64,000 bases of DNA, taken from Glycomyces lechevalierae (lineage in GTDB: Bacteria; Actinomycetota; Actinomycetes; Mycobacteriales; Micromonosporaceae). The stretch spans positions 225,183 through 289,182 of the forward strand of contig NZ_JAPZVQ010000001.1 of assembly GCF_027622945.1 (NCBI RefSeq), read 5' to 3'. The notes under the pieces were generated by a model. The model made no database searches. It was not told the DNA's origin and saw only the letters and a program-made list of their open reading frames with translations. Shown one piece after another: positions 18,680 to 27,150 of this stretch. Each line of letters begins with the position of its first letter. Within the stretch, counting starts at the first letter, position 1. A program made the translations under genes and the position numbers.

Positions 18680-19372
18680 TCAGCCGATGAGGGCAGTGAG
18701 GGCCTCGGCGGCGGCGTGGGACGACTGGGGGTTCTGGCCGGTGACGAGGTTGCGGTCGACCTGCACGTGCGGCGTGAACGGGTCGGCGGCGACGAAGGCG
18801 ACGCCGGCGGCTTCGAGCCGGTCCTGGAGGAGCCACGGCGCCTTGTCCGCGAACTGGGCCAGGCGCTCTTCGGCGTTGGTGAACCCGGTGGCGCGGTAGC
18901 CGGCGAAGGCGTTCCCGGTCTCGTCCTCGGCGGCGAGGAGCGCGGCGAGGCCGTGGCACACCAGGCCGACCGGCTTGCCGTCGCGGAGGGCGGCGGCGAG
19001 GAGGCGGCCGGCGTCGGTGTTGACGGCCAGGTCCTGCATGGGGCCGTGGCCGCCGGGCGCGTAGACCGCGTCGAACTCGTCCAGGTTGATCTCGGCGAGG
19101 TCGGCGGGCTTGGCGAACTCGGCGGCGGAGGCGATGACGGTGCGCAGGTGCGCGGCGGTCTCGGCGCCCCCGTTGGCTTCGTCGGTGAGGCTGGCCGGGT
19201 CGACGGGCGGGACGACGCCGCCGGGAGTGGCCACGGTGATCGCGTGCCCGGCGTGCTTGAACGCCTCGAGCGGGACCACGGCCTCCTCGGCCCAGTAACC
19301 GGTGGTGTGCCCGGTGCCGTCGTTGAGCGTCCACTCGTCGGCCCCGGTCATGATGAACAGGATCTTCGCCAC
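18680..19372 (-). CDS. DJ-1/PfpI (Hsp31-like) glutamine-amidotransferase-fold hydrolase
   Basis: A 230-residue class I glutamine-amidotransferase-like protein. The nucleophile is Cys139 in GLVCHG, with the supporting acidic residues in YWAEE at 26-30. ILFIMTGADEWTLNDGTGHTTGYW at the N-terminus resembles Hsp31/glyoxalase III-type proteins that detoxify methylglyoxal or act as chaperones. The start is GTG at 19372, with AAGGAA five bases upstream. It sits 30 bp upstream of the OYE reductase gene, which supports a shared role in carbonyl or electrophile stress. Confidence 0.88.
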   Translation of the reverse strand: MAKILFIMTGADEWTLNDGTGHTTGYWAEEAVVPLEAFKHAGHAITVATPGGVVPPVDPASLTDEANGGAETAAHLRTVIASAAEFAKPADLAEINLDEFDAVYAPGGHGPMQDLAVNTDAGRLLAAALRDGKPVGLVCHGLAALLAAEDETGNAFAGYRATGFTNAEERLAQFADKAPWLLQDRLEAAGVAFVAADPFTPHVQVDRNLVTGQNPQSSHAAAEALTALIG

Positions 19373-19405
19373 GGTCGTTCCTTCTCGTTGTCGTTGCAGT
19401 GCTGG

Positions 19406-20281
19406 CTATTCGTTGAAGCTCGCGAAGTAGGACGCGGCCATGTCCTCGTCGCCGTGCCCCTGCGCGGAGGCGCGGCGGAAGCGCTCGGCCCCGGCCTCGC
19501 CCAGGTCGAGGCGGACGCCACTGGCGCGGGCGGCCTCGACGATGAGCCGGGCGTCCTTCACTGCGGTGTCGAGACCGAAGCTGGTGTTCGCGGCGTCGCC
19601 GTTGAGGATCAGGCCGCCCTTGACGCGGGCGTACCCGGCGTCGAGCGGACCGCCGTCGATGACCTCGTAGAACCGCTGCGGGTCGACGCCGAGCCCTTCG
19701 GCCAGCGCGAGGACCTCGCCGATGCCGTGCGTGAGCACGAAGACCCAGCTGTTGGCGACGAGTTTGAGGCGCGAGGCGCCGCCGTCGGCGCCGTCGGAGC
19801 TGATCCACACGGTCTTCGCGCCGATGGCGTCGAACACGGCGTTCGCGGCCGCGTCGTCGCTGGGGCCGGAGGCGAGGACGGTGAGCTTGCCGGCTTCGGC
19901 GGGTTCGCGGGTGCCGAGGACGGGGGCGTCGAAGAACACGAGGTCACGTTCGGTGGCGAAGGCGGCGAGGTCGGTGATGCCCTCGATGCCGGCGGTGGTG
20001 GACTGGATCCAGCGGGTGCCGGGGCGCAGGTCGGGGGCGGCCTGGCGCATGACGTCGAGGGCGGCGGGGCCGTCGTGGAGGATGGTGATGACGGCGTCGG
20101 CGTTCGCGACGGCTTCGGCGGGGGTGTCGGCGATGCGGACGCCGTCGGCGGTGAGCGGTTCGGCCTTGTCGCGGCTGCGGTTCCAGGCGGTGACCTCGTG
20201 CCCGGCGCGGGCGAGGTTGCGGGCCATGGCGGCCCCCATGATGCCGGTGCCCAGGACGGTCACGTTCGGCTTGTCGCTCAT
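19406..20281 (-). CDS. NAD(P)-binding beta-hydroxyacid dehydrogenase (3-hydroxyisobutyrate dehydrogenase-like)
   Basis: A 291-residue member of the 3-hydroxyisobutyrate/6-phosphogluconate-like dehydrogenase family. VTVLGTGIMGAAMARNLARAGHEV is the Rossmann motif, followed by AWNRSRDKA, whose Arg and Ser suggest NADP(H). The catalytic Lys is in SRLKLVANSW. Possible substrates are 3-hydroxyisobutyrate, tartronate semialdehyde or succinic semialdehyde; the sequence does not decide. AGGAGA precedes the ATG. It is the first gene of the operon facing the MarR gene. Confidence 0.85.
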   Translation of the reverse strand: MSDKPNVTVLGTGIMGAAMARNLARAGHEVTAWNRSRDKAEPLTADGVRIADTPAEAVANADAVITILHDGPAALDVMRQAAPDLRPGTRWIQSTTAGIEGITDLAAFATERDLVFFDAPVLGTREPAEAGKLTVLASGPSDDAAANAVFDAIGAKTVWISSDGADGGASRLKLVANSWVFVLTHGIGEVLALAEGLGVDPQRFYEVIDGGPLDAGYARVKGGLILNGDAANTSFGLDTAVKDARLIVEAARASGVRLDLGEAGAERFRRASAQGHGDEDMAASYFASFNE

Positions 20282-20340
20282 CGGTTCTCCTGTTCGCCGC
20301 CCTCGCGGGCGTGGTCGGTCGCGAAACTGCCGGAACCCAC

Positions 20341-20382
20341 ATTACTTGCAGACGCCGACTAATGCAAGCGACGATTACTTGC
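20341..20382. promoter_or_regulatory. Probable MarR operator repeats
   Basis: The direct repeat ATTACTTGC occurs at 20341 and 20374. In addition, CTTGCA at 20345 and TGCAAG at 20363 form an inverted pair, and GCAAG (20364) faces CTTGC (20378). The element lies in the divergent gap between the dehydrogenase operon and the MarR gene, and its low GC fits an operator and promoter zone. Confidence 0.6.
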
Positions 20383-20443
20383 CTGTAACTTATATCGCTG
20401 TACGCTAGTATTGAGCACGTTCGCGACGACACCGAGGAGCACC

Positions 20444-20890
20444 GTGACCGCAGCAGCGTCCCCCAGCACCGCGTTGGCCCAGCGCTGGTGCGCCCTGTCC
20501 GCTCTCCACGAAGGCATCGCGGACCACATCGAGCGCCGACTCGAAGCCGCCCATGGACTTTCGGTACGCGAGTTCTCCCTGCTCACCGTTCTCGACCGGC
20601 AGGCACCGGGAAGGCACCTGCAGATGCGGCAGGTGGCCGAGGCGATCGTGTTGAGCCAGAGCGCGACCACGCGCCTCGTGACCCGTATGGAGGATCGGGG
20701 TCTGCTGCAGCGCACCATCTGCGCCGACGACCGGCGCGGGATCTACACGGACGTCACCGAGTCCGGGCGCAAGCTCCTCGCGGAGGCCACCCCGACGCAC
20801 GACCGGGCCCTGGCGGAGGCGCTTGTGGAAGCACGCAAGAACCCCGAGTTCACGCCGCTCGTAGAAGCGTTGGAGCGCATCGCGGAATAG
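20444..20890 (+). CDS. MarR-family transcriptional regulator
   Basis: A 148-residue winged-helix regulator. Helices preceding LSVREFSLLTVLDRQ, the recognition region LSQSATTRLVTRMEDRGLLQR and the wing ICADDRRGIYTDVT match MarR proteins. The GTG start at 20444 is chosen for GAGGAG four bases upstream; a TTG at 20411 would add eleven residues. It faces the OYE/DJ-1/dehydrogenase operon and probably represses it until an electrophile or phenolic ligand binds. Confidence 0.88.
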   Translation: MTAAASPSTALAQRWCALSALHEGIADHIERRLEAAHGLSVREFSLLTVLDRQAPGRHLQMRQVAEAIVLSQSATTRLVTRMEDRGLLQRTICADDRRGIYTDVTESGRKLLAEATPTHDRALAEALVEARKNPEFTPLVEALERIAE

Positions 20891-20960
20891 GCGGTGCCGC
20901 CGGCTGAGGACGCCGGCGGCCGCGGGTGTCGTTACTGGAGCCGGGCGAAGGCCTTGCGGC

Positions 20961-21296
20961 TCAGCCCTTCCAGAACTTGGCGCCGGTGCGGGCGAGCACG
21001 TCGCGCTGCGCGCGGTTCAGACGCGATTCGTAACGGTAGTTGACATAGAGGACCGGCGGTTCCGAGTCGATGCGGAACACATTGCCGAACCAGCGCACCG
21101 GATGCCCGTCGACCAGCTCCCACAACTGCACGATCCGCTCCCCCGGAGTGATCGTCATTCTGATGTGGAAGTCCGCGAACTCGAGATCCTCGATCCGGGC
21201 CCAGCCCACGACCTCGGGATCGGGATACCCGCCTGGCAGCGAGGCGTCGTCAGGTCCGCTCATATCCGGGCCAGCCATTCCATGCATTGATGACAT
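20961..21296 (-). CDS. Hypothetical protein, 111 residues
   Basis: I do not recognise the family. The coding call rests on a protein-like composition with alternating strands (FADFHIRMTITPGERIVQLW, VLYVNYRYESR) rather than the Arg/Pro/Ala bias of shadow frames. ATG at 21296 is favoured because GGAG lies upstream; other in-frame starts exist at 21287 and 21401. No signal peptide or membrane segment. It stands alone between the MarR gene and the small membrane protein gene. Confidence 0.55.
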   Translation of the reverse strand: MSSMHGMAGPDMSGPDDASLPGGYPDPEVVGWARIEDLEFADFHIRMTITPGERIVQLWELVDGHPVRWFGNVFRIDSEPPVLYVNYRYESRLNRAQRDVLARTGAKFWKG

Positions 21297-21481
21297 TCCG
21301 GTCTCCATCATCGCAGACCACGGTATGCACGCAAGTGCCGCACAGAGTGACACCTGGTCTGCAAAGCCCAGGATAGTAGGAGCATTGGGCGGACCGTACA
21401 CCGGAGACTGGGCGGCTCAGGCCCGAACGTGACCGGCGTCCGCCGTGGCGCGCCCGGAATGACCGGTCCCGCGGGCGGCCG

Positions 21482-21493
21482 GATACTGGTCGC
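21482..21493 (+). promoter_or_regulatory. Leaderless promoter, GATACT six bases before ATG
   Basis: GATACT (-10) is followed by six bases and then the ATG at 21494, so transcription probably begins at the start codon. ATGACC sits 16-17 bp further upstream as a weak -35. The same GATACT-N6-start pattern precedes three other genes in this window. Confidence 0.65.
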
Positions 21494-21742
21494 ATGAAGC
21501 TCAGCCGTCCGGTCTCGGTGTTCCTGCTCGCCTTCGGCGTGTGGTCGGTGTTCATCTGGACCACGTTCGTGAAGAACCTGTTTGAAGACGTCAGCGGCCT
21601 GGCGTTCGACGCCGCGGGCGATCCGACGGCCTATTTCTGGGTCCACTTGGCACTCGCGGTCGCCTCGTTCGGTCTCGGCGTCGCCGTCGGCGTCATCGGC
21701 CTGCGCGGCTTCCTGGCCGACCGCCGCGCGCGGCGCGGCTGA
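21494..21742 (+). CDS. SCO4848-family small membrane protein
   Basis: An 82-residue protein with two membrane helices (about 8-25 and 47-72) joined by an extracytoplasmic loop containing GLAFDAAGDPTAYFW, and a basic C-terminus. The sequence closely matches the conserved actinobacterial family of SCO4848 of Streptomyces; its function is unknown. No Shine-Dalgarno is present and a GATACT -10 box six bases upstream points to a leaderless transcript. A hairpin with a T6 tract follows the gene. Confidence 0.85.
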   Translation: MKLSRPVSVFLLAFGVWSVFIWTTFVKNLFEDVSGLAFDAAGDPTAYFWVHLALAVASFGLGVAVGVIGLRGFLADRRARRG

Positions 21743-21771
21743 CTCCTCAAAGGAGCTTCCGACGAGTGGAC

Positions 21772-21809
21772 GACTCGTTCACGAGTCGGAAATCCGACCC
21801 GACTTTTTT
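21772..21809 (+). terminator. Intrinsic terminator after SCO4848-like gene
   Basis: The stem GACTCG-TTCA-CGAGTC, followed by a second small hairpin TCGG/CCGA, leads into six T residues at 21804-21809. It is one of few T-tailed terminators in the window. Confidence 0.75.
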
Positions 21810-21858
21810 CACCCGAACGTGCCGCGGCGGCCACTCGCGCTCGTGGCCGCCGGAACAC

Positions 21859-22785
21859 TCACGCCAGTTCGAGCGCCGCCACGGTCGCCTCGGCGGCGGC
21901 CACGTCACGCTCCGTCTCGACCTCGGTCAGGTGGTCGATGGCGCGCAGCAGCGCCCACGCGCGGAGCCGTTCCACGTCCACGCCGAGGCCCTCTGCGACC
22001 GCGTCCAGGAGCACGGTGCCGCTGTGCGGGCCGAGCAGTTGCAGCTTGAACAGCAGGAACCCGCCGTCGAAGGCCCGCTCGGCGAGATACGGCTTGGGGT
22101 CGATGACGAGCCAGGGTTCGCGCTCGGCCGACACGATGTTGGCCAGGTGCGTGTCGCGGTTGCCGATGCCGAGCTCGGGCGGGTCGGAGAGGCGGTCGCA
22201 CAGTTCGAGGGCGAGGTCCAGGCGGGCCGCGCCCGGGCCCTTGCGGGCCGCGCCGCTCCGGTCGCCGTACTCCTCGCGCCACAGGTCGAGCATGTCCGTG
22301 GCCGCCGGCAGCGCCGGGAACCCGTTCTGCTCGGCCAGGGGCCGCCACAGCCGCCGGTAGAGGCCGCACGCGATCCCGATGCGCCGCCACGCCGCCTCGG
22401 GCGTGCGGTGGCCGAAGAAGCGGGTCGACTTCAGGCGGTTGCCGGGCACGGCCCGCTCCAGGAGCATCGCTCCCGTCTCGGGGTCGTACTCGTGCAGCCG
22501 CACCGCACCGTCGCCCGCGTACTGGTGCAGCGCAGTCGGTTCGGCGGCGTTCTCCGCATCGCGGTAGATGACCTTCAGGACCGCCTGCTCGCCGTTCTCG
22601 CGCCGGACCGGGACCACATAGGAGTGGCTGCCGCCGCCGTAGGGCGGCCCGTCGGTCCGCAACGACCACAGCCGCTGCAGACGCCAGACCGTCTTGGGGA
22701 GGCCGTCGAGCCAGGCCTGACCGGCACTGCCGTGCCAGGCGAGGACGTCGCGGCGGACGGAGGAGGGAACCACACCGAATCGCAT
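21859..22785 (-). CDS. APH(6)-like aminoglycoside/hydroxyurea phosphotransferase
   Basis: A 308-residue kinase of the streptomycin 6-phosphotransferase family. ATP-binding elements include HSYVVPVRRENGEQAVLKV with the conserved Lys, and the catalytic loop appears as GIGNRDTHLANIV, followed by the metal-binding Asp in WLVIDPKPYLAE, a signature of this subfamily. Relatives phosphorylate streptomycin or hydroxyurea, but many genomic copies have unknown substrates. The ATG at 22785 is chosen because GATACT lies exactly six bases upstream, indicating a leaderless message; a TTG at 22821 would add twelve residues that look unconserved. Confidence 0.82.
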   Translation of the reverse strand: MRFGVVPSSVRRDVLAWHGSAGQAWLDGLPKTVWRLQRLWSLRTDGPPYGGGSHSYVVPVRRENGEQAVLKVIYRDAENAAEPTALHQYAGDGAVRLHEYDPETGAMLLERAVPGNRLKSTRFFGHRTPEAAWRRIGIACGLYRRLWRPLAEQNGFPALPAATDMLDLWREEYGDRSGAARKGPGAARLDLALELCDRLSDPPELGIGNRDTHLANIVSAEREPWLVIDPKPYLAERAFDGGFLLFKLQLLGPHSGTVLLDAVAEGLGVDVERLRAWALLRAIDHLTEVETERDVAAAEATVAALELA

Positions 22786-22791
22786 CGGTAC

Positions 22792-22797
22792 AGTATC
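22792..22797 (-). promoter_or_regulatory. Leaderless -10 box GATACT for the APH(6)-like gene
   Basis: GATACT on the minus strand ends six bases before the ATG at 22785, identical in sequence and spacing to the boxes at 21482, 28625 and 35569. Confidence 0.65.
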
Positions 22798-22857
22798 GAG
22801 CAACGCCTTTTGCCGCCGCAATCCGCATACGCATGGGAGGCAAGCGGACAGGTGTGA

Positions 22858-23538
22858 TCAGCCCTCCGCGACGAACGCCTCCACCGCTTCTGTGACCGCG
22901 ATGTCACCGCCCCGCACCTCCAGGACCAGGCGAGACACCTCCGGTCGACGCAGGAGTTCGGCCACCACGGCGGCCACATCGGAGCGGGTGACGGCGCCGC
23001 GACCCACCGGAGGCTCGGCGAGGTGCACCTGGCCGGTCGGCGGGTCGTTCGTGAGCGAACCGGGGCGCAGGATGACCCAATCGAGGTCCCTCGCGCGCAG
23101 ATCCTCCTCGGCCGCGGCCTTCGCCGCGATGTACGCCGCCCACACCTCGTCCCGGCTCGGGTCGGGCTCCGAGTCGGCGCCCATGCTGGAGATCTGCAGG
23201 AAGCGGCGCACGCCCGCGCGTTCGGCCGCCTCGGCGAGCAGCACCGACGCCGCCCGGTCCACCGTGTCCTTGCGGGCCGCGCCGCTGCCCGGCCCGGCGC
23301 CCGCCGCGAACACCACCGCGTCGACCTCCCCGTACATCTCGGAGGCGAGCAGGCCGCCGAGGTGCTCGGCGTCGGCCTGCTCCAGGTCGAGGACGATGGG
23401 ACGCCCGCCGATCGCGGTCAGGTCCTCGGCGTGGTCGGGGTTGCGGATGAGGCCGGTGACCGAATGCCCTTCGGCGGCCAGGATCTCGGTGAGGCGCAGC
23501 GCGATCTGTCCGTGCCCTCCGGCGATGACGACATGCAT
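22858..23538 (-). CDS. NAD(P)-binding atypical SDR (NmrA/YtfG-like)
   Basis: A 226-residue Rossmann protein. MHVVIAGGHGQIALRLTEIL gives the atypical short-chain-dehydrogenase glycine motif, LQISSMGAD the central strand and YIAAKAAAEEDLRARDLDW the Tyr-x3-Lys region, with LRPGSLT after it. Such proteins are NAD(P)H sensors or epimerase-like oxidoreductases; the substrate is unknown. The ATG at 23538 fits the strand start; an ATG four codons upstream is also possible. Confidence 0.8.
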   Translation of the reverse strand: MHVVIAGGHGQIALRLTEILAAEGHSVTGLIRNPDHAEDLTAIGGRPIVLDLEQADAEHLGGLLASEMYGEVDAVVFAAGAGPGSGAARKDTVDRAASVLLAEAAERAGVRRFLQISSMGADSEPDPSRDEVWAAYIAAKAAAEEDLRARDLDWVILRPGSLTNDPPTGQVHLAEPPVGRGAVTRSDVAAVVAELLRRPEVSRLVLEVRGGDIAVTEAVEAFVAEG

Positions 23539-23714
23539 ACGGCCCACCATAACCCCGCGCGCGGCGGCGCGTGCCGCTCTGCGCCGCACCGGAGCCGTCC
23601 TCACGAACACGGCGCGCCTGCACTGCCCACCGAAGCCAACGCGGCCACCGGAAACGGCCAGGCCCGCGCGACCCACCGATAACCGTTGAAAAACACCGAG
23701 TAACTTGTTGCAAC

Positions 23715-26090
23715 GTGAAGGATTCGCACACCCTCGGGCCGCCGCGCGGCCCCGCAATCGGGGCGCGCCTGCTGCTCGCCGCCGCTCTCGCGTTCCTGAC
23801 CGCGCCGTTCGCCGCCGCCCCGGCACAGGCGGCCAACGACATCACCGGTCAGATCCGCGCGGGACAGGACGTCGTGCTCAACGGCGACGCGGTCGTCAAC
23901 CTCGGGGACGGCGAGGAGATCACCTACGGCGGGCACTTCTCCGGCGTCGGCACGCTCACCATCAGCGGCTCGGGCAAGCTCATCCTCACGGCCAACTCGG
24001 ACTTCAGCATCCCCGAGGACCGGCAGACGCAGACCGTCGAGGCGCGCGGCGAGCCCTGGTGGTGGAACACCATCGAGAACCCCGACCCGCCCGCCGTGAC
24101 GATCGAAGCCGGCGCCACGCTCCAGTACGGCGACGGCACGAGCACGACCGGCACCCTCGGCCACTACCCGTACGACCTGCCGAACTTCGAGTGGAACGCC
24201 CTGAACCACCAGGTAGACGGCACCCTCATCGTGGCGGTCCACGGCGGCCGCTACCACCCCGGCAACCTCAGCGGGTCCGGCTTCATCGTGCAGCCGCGCG
24301 GCACCTGGGACGGGCTCGCTTTGGCGGGCAACCACACCTTCTCCGGAGTGCTCTACAACGGCACCGCCGTCCACTACAGCCAGCGCGAGTTCCTGTCGAC
24401 GATGCCCGAAGTGGACACGATCGTGAACCAGGGCTCGTTCATCATCGACACCCAGGACGGCAACGACACCGTCCTCGACGCCGACTTCTATTCACGAGAA
24501 TGGGGCAACGACATCAACTTCCACTCCCAGATCTTCGGGAGCAAAGTCGTGATGTCCGGCGTCTACTCGTGGGCCGACTCCGGTCCGGACACCGACCCGT
24601 CCCTGTCGGACCCGGACTTGAACTACGAGGTCGTGGCCCACAACCACAACAAGCGCGGCATCAATATCGAGGGGGCGCTGGTGCAGTGGGGGGACGGGAC
24701 CGACAACGAGTTCTTCCTCCCGGGCAACCGCGACACGGTGTACATCAACATGCACGCCAGGCGCATGCGCAGCCACCTGATCCTGAACTACAACGGGCCG
24801 GTCCGTCTCGACGCGCCCATCTCGGGCGGGATCTTCCACGACACCATGTCCGCCGTCGGCGTCGGCGACGTCACGATCGCGGGCACCGCGGGGAACGACG
24901 TGACCTTCGCCGACCAGCAGAACTACGACGGCGCGACCACCATCGAGTCCGACGCGATCCTGAGGCTCGGCGCGGGCGAGGACGGCGGCGACGGATGGCT
25001 CCTCACCGGCGGCGAACAGACCGCGATCGTCGACGACGGCGCACTCGTGGTCGACAACGTCGAGCATGAGGCCTCGCTCGAGGACATCAGCGGCGCGGGC
25101 AGCCTCGAGCAGGCAGGGTCGGCCACGGTCACTCTCACCGGCGGCATCGAGTACACCGGCGCGACCACGGTCTCCGGCGGCACGCTCGCCCTCACCGGCG
25201 GCGACCTCGCCGCGTCCGAGCACGTCGAGCTTTCCGGCGAGTCCGCCGTGCTCGACCTCTCGCAGGTCGAAGGCCAGACGGTGCACGACCTCAGCGGCGT
25301 CGCCGGAGCCGCGCTGCGGCTCGGCGCCGACGACCTGGCACTGGCCAGCGCGACCGACACCGCGTATGCGGGCTCCGTCGAAGGCGAAGGCGGCCTTGTC
25401 AAGACGGGCCCTGGTGCCTGGACCTACGCGGGCACGAGCACCGCCACGGGCGCGTGGACGGTCGCGGAGGGCACGCTCGTCCTCGGCGGCGCCCCCGACG
25501 GCGGTGCCACTGAGGACGGCGCCGAGAGCAGCGCTCCAGCCGAAGGTGCCACTGAGGTCGGTGCCGAACTCGCGGGTGGCCTGGTCGTCGACCAGGGCCT
25601 GACTGTCCGTGCCGCAAGCGTCGTCGGCGGCGATCTGTCGCTCGGCGAGGCCTCAACCCTGACCGTGGGCTCGAACGGGGGGCTCGCTGTCGCGGGCGAG
25701 GCCACCCTCGGCGGGACGCTGGCGGTCGCCTACGAGGAGGGTGCAGCGCTCCCCGAGGAGATCACCGTCGTCACCGCGGCGGCCGGCGCCACCGGCACCT
25801 TCGCGAACCTCGCCCAGGACGCCGAACTCGAGATCGGCGGCACGACCTACCGGATCGCCTACGAGGCCGACAAGGTCGTCCTCCGGACCGACACCCCGCA
25901 GGAGGCTGCTGCAGAAGCGGCGGGCGCCGGCCCCGGCGCAGCCGGGTCGCCCTGGTGGGCTTATGCAGTGGGTGTGTCCATAGGCCTCCTCCTGGTCGCT
26001 CTCGCGTTGCTCTTCTGGCTCCGGCGCCGCCGCCGCAGCGGTCTGGTACCCGACGACGCGACACTGGAGCTACCAACACTGAAGGCCTGA
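23715..26090 (+). CDS. Large secreted surface protein with autotransporter-type beta-strand repeats
   Basis: A 791-residue protein with a long signal peptide (hydrophobic core about residues 16-35, cleavage near AQA). A right-handed beta-helix-like body follows, including typical PATR repeats such as YDGATTIESDAILRLG and YTGATTVSGGTLALTGG. After a low-complexity Ala/Glu/Gly stretch the protein ends with one membrane helix (AVGVSIGLLLVALALLFWL), an Arg cluster and a short tail. It is thus anchored to the membrane and exposed outside. No autotransporter barrel or LPXTG motif is present. Repeats of this kind are best known in Gram-negative adhesins. The GTG start lacks a Shine-Dalgarno; TAACTT eight bases upstream suggests leaderless expression. 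Confidence 0.8.
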   Translation: MKDSHTLGPPRGPAIGARLLLAAALAFLTAPFAAAPAQAANDITGQIRAGQDVVLNGDAVVNLGDGEEITYGGHFSGVGTLTISGSGKLILTANSDFSIPEDRQTQTVEARGEPWWWNTIENPDPPAVTIEAGATLQYGDGTSTTGTLGHYPYDLPNFEWNALNHQVDGTLIVAVHGGRYHPGNLSGSGFIVQPRGTWDGLALAGNHTFSGVLYNGTAVHYSQREFLSTMPEVDTIVNQGSFIIDTQDGNDTVLDADFYSREWGNDINFHSQIFGSKVVMSGVYSWADSGPDTDPSLSDPDLNYEVVAHNHNKRGINIEGALVQWGDGTDNEFFLPGNRDTVYINMHARRMRSHLILNYNGPVRLDAPISGGIFHDTMSAVGVGDVTIAGTAGNDVTFADQQNYDGATTIESDAILRLGAGEDGGDGWLLTGGEQTAIVDDGALVVDNVEHEASLEDISGAGSLEQAGSATVTLTGGIEYTGATTVSGGTLALTGGDLAASEHVELSGESAVLDLSQVEGQTVHDLSGVAGAALRLGADDLALASATDTAYAGSVEGEGGLVKTGPGAWTYAGTSTATGAWTVAEGTLVLGGAPDGGATEDGAESSAPAEGATEVGAELAGGLVVDQGLTVRAASVVGGDLSLGEASTLTVGSNGGLAVAGEATLGGTLAVAYEEGAALPEEITVVTAAAGATGTFANLAQDAELEIGGTTYRIAYEADKVVLRTDTPQEAAAEAAGAGPGAAGSPWWAYAVGVSIGLLLVALALLFWLRRRRRSGLVPDDATLELPTLKA

Positions 26091-26100
26091 ACCTGAAGCG

Positions 26101-26132
26101 GACCTGAAGGCGGCTGAAGCCGCCTTCAGGTC
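26101..26132 (+). terminator. 14-bp stem terminator after surface protein
   Basis: GACCTGAAGGCGGC, loop TGAA and the exact complement form a perfect hairpin ten bases after the stop codon. Confidence 0.85.
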
Positions 26133-26299
26133 GGGCGCGTCCGTGAGCGCCTCGGCGCGTCTCCATAAATCGGACATAAGATGGACCCCTGGATCAAAAA
26201 TACCCGCGGGTTACGACAATCGTCCTCGACCGGCATCGCCGCCCGGAGGCGTTGCACGTGAATGCATTTCGCAGTTGGACGGCCGGCGCGCTAGCGTAG

Positions 26300-26327
26300 T
26301 CAGCTCTCAGCTCTCAGCTCTCAGCTC
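26300..26327 (+). repeat. (TCAGCTC)4 tandem repeat
   Basis: Four perfect heptamers lie in the 5' region of the methyltransferase gene, 44 bp before its ATG and so probably in the leader or promoter. Copy number may vary between strains. Confidence 0.9.
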
Positions 26328-26370
26328 CGTCCGCGGCAGCGCGCAAGCGACCGCAACAGAGAGGCGCTCA

Positions 26371-27150
26371 ATGACCTTCGACGTCGAACGCACGATGAGC
26401 AACTACCGCGACACCAGGAACCTCAAGACCCGCATCAGCATCTACGACTACCGCACGCCCCGCATCGACCCGACCGACCTCGCGGCCGAACTCATGCCCG
26501 CCGACCCGCACCTCGTGCTCGACGTCGGCTGCGGCTCCGGCCGGTACGTGCAGCGGCTGCGCCGGGACCACCCGGAAGCGGTGGTCGTCGGCATCGACGC
26601 CGCGCCCGGGATGCTCGCCGAGGTCGAGCCGCCGATCATGGTGGCCGACGCCCAGGCGATCCCGTATCCCGACGCCAGTGCCGACGCGGTGCTCGCGATG
26701 CACATGCTGTACCACGTACCCGATATCGCGAAGGCCGTCGCCGAGTTCCGTCGCGTGCTCAAACCCGGCGGCACACTCCTCGTCTCCACCAACGTCGACA
26801 CCGACAAGGGCGCCTACTTCGCCCTGATGAAGCGGGCGTTCACGAAAGTCCTGGGCCCGGACGCTCCCCCGGTGGACAGCGTCAACGTCCTCTTCAACTC
26901 CGCGAACGCCCCGGGCTATCTGGAGGCCGAGTTCGACTCGGTCGAGTCCTTCGAGGACCACGGCACAGTCGCTGTGCCGGAACCGGGTCCGCTCCTGGCG
27001 TTCATCGACTCGACCCGCTCGTTCTTCGACATCGACGACACCGCGTTCGATGCGATCATGGCGGCGATCGGCGAGGAACTGGACACGCACTTCGCCATGC
27101 ACGACCACTTCGAATACAACAAGGGCCTCATCATCTACCGGTGCCGGTAG
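26371..27150 (+). CDS. Class I SAM-dependent methyltransferase
   Basis: A 259-residue protein. LVLDVGCGSGRYVQRL is motif I, GIDAAPGML the acidic loop, AIPYPDASADAVLAMHMLYHV motif II and FRRVLKPGGTLLVSTN motif III of the UbiE/Methyltransf_11 type. The substrate is unknown. GAGAGG precedes the ATG by seven bases. The end overlaps the start of a frameshifted kinase gene by ten bases, suggesting that the two were coupled. Confidence 0.87.
   Translation: MTFDVERTMSNYRDTRNLKTRISIYDYRTPRIDPTDLAAELMPADPHLVLDVGCGSGRYVQRLRRDHPEAVVVGIDAAPGMLAEVEPPIMVADAQAIPYPDASADAVLAMHMLYHVPDIAKAVAEFRRVLKPGGTLLVSTNVDTDKGAYFALMKRAFTKVLGPDAPPVDSVNVLFNSANAPGYLEAEFDSVESFEDHGTVAVPEPGPLLAFIDSTRSFFDIDDTAFDAIMAAIGEELDTHFAMHDHFEYNKGLIIYRCR

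Noticed and set aside
17408-20362. A 984-codon open frame on the plus strand
   Set aside because: It is antisense to the OYE, DJ-1 and dehydrogenase genes, each of which has intact family motifs and ribosome-binding sites. Its product is a Gly/Asp/Val-biased sequence with no domain.
20932-21123. Short minus-strand frame overlapping the hypothetical gene at 20961
   Set aside because: Arg/Ala-rich and out of frame with the better-supported 111-residue protein.
23715-26090. A type V secretion system
   Set aside because: There is no C-terminal beta-barrel. The protein ends in one membrane helix with a basic tail, and the host appears to have a single membrane.
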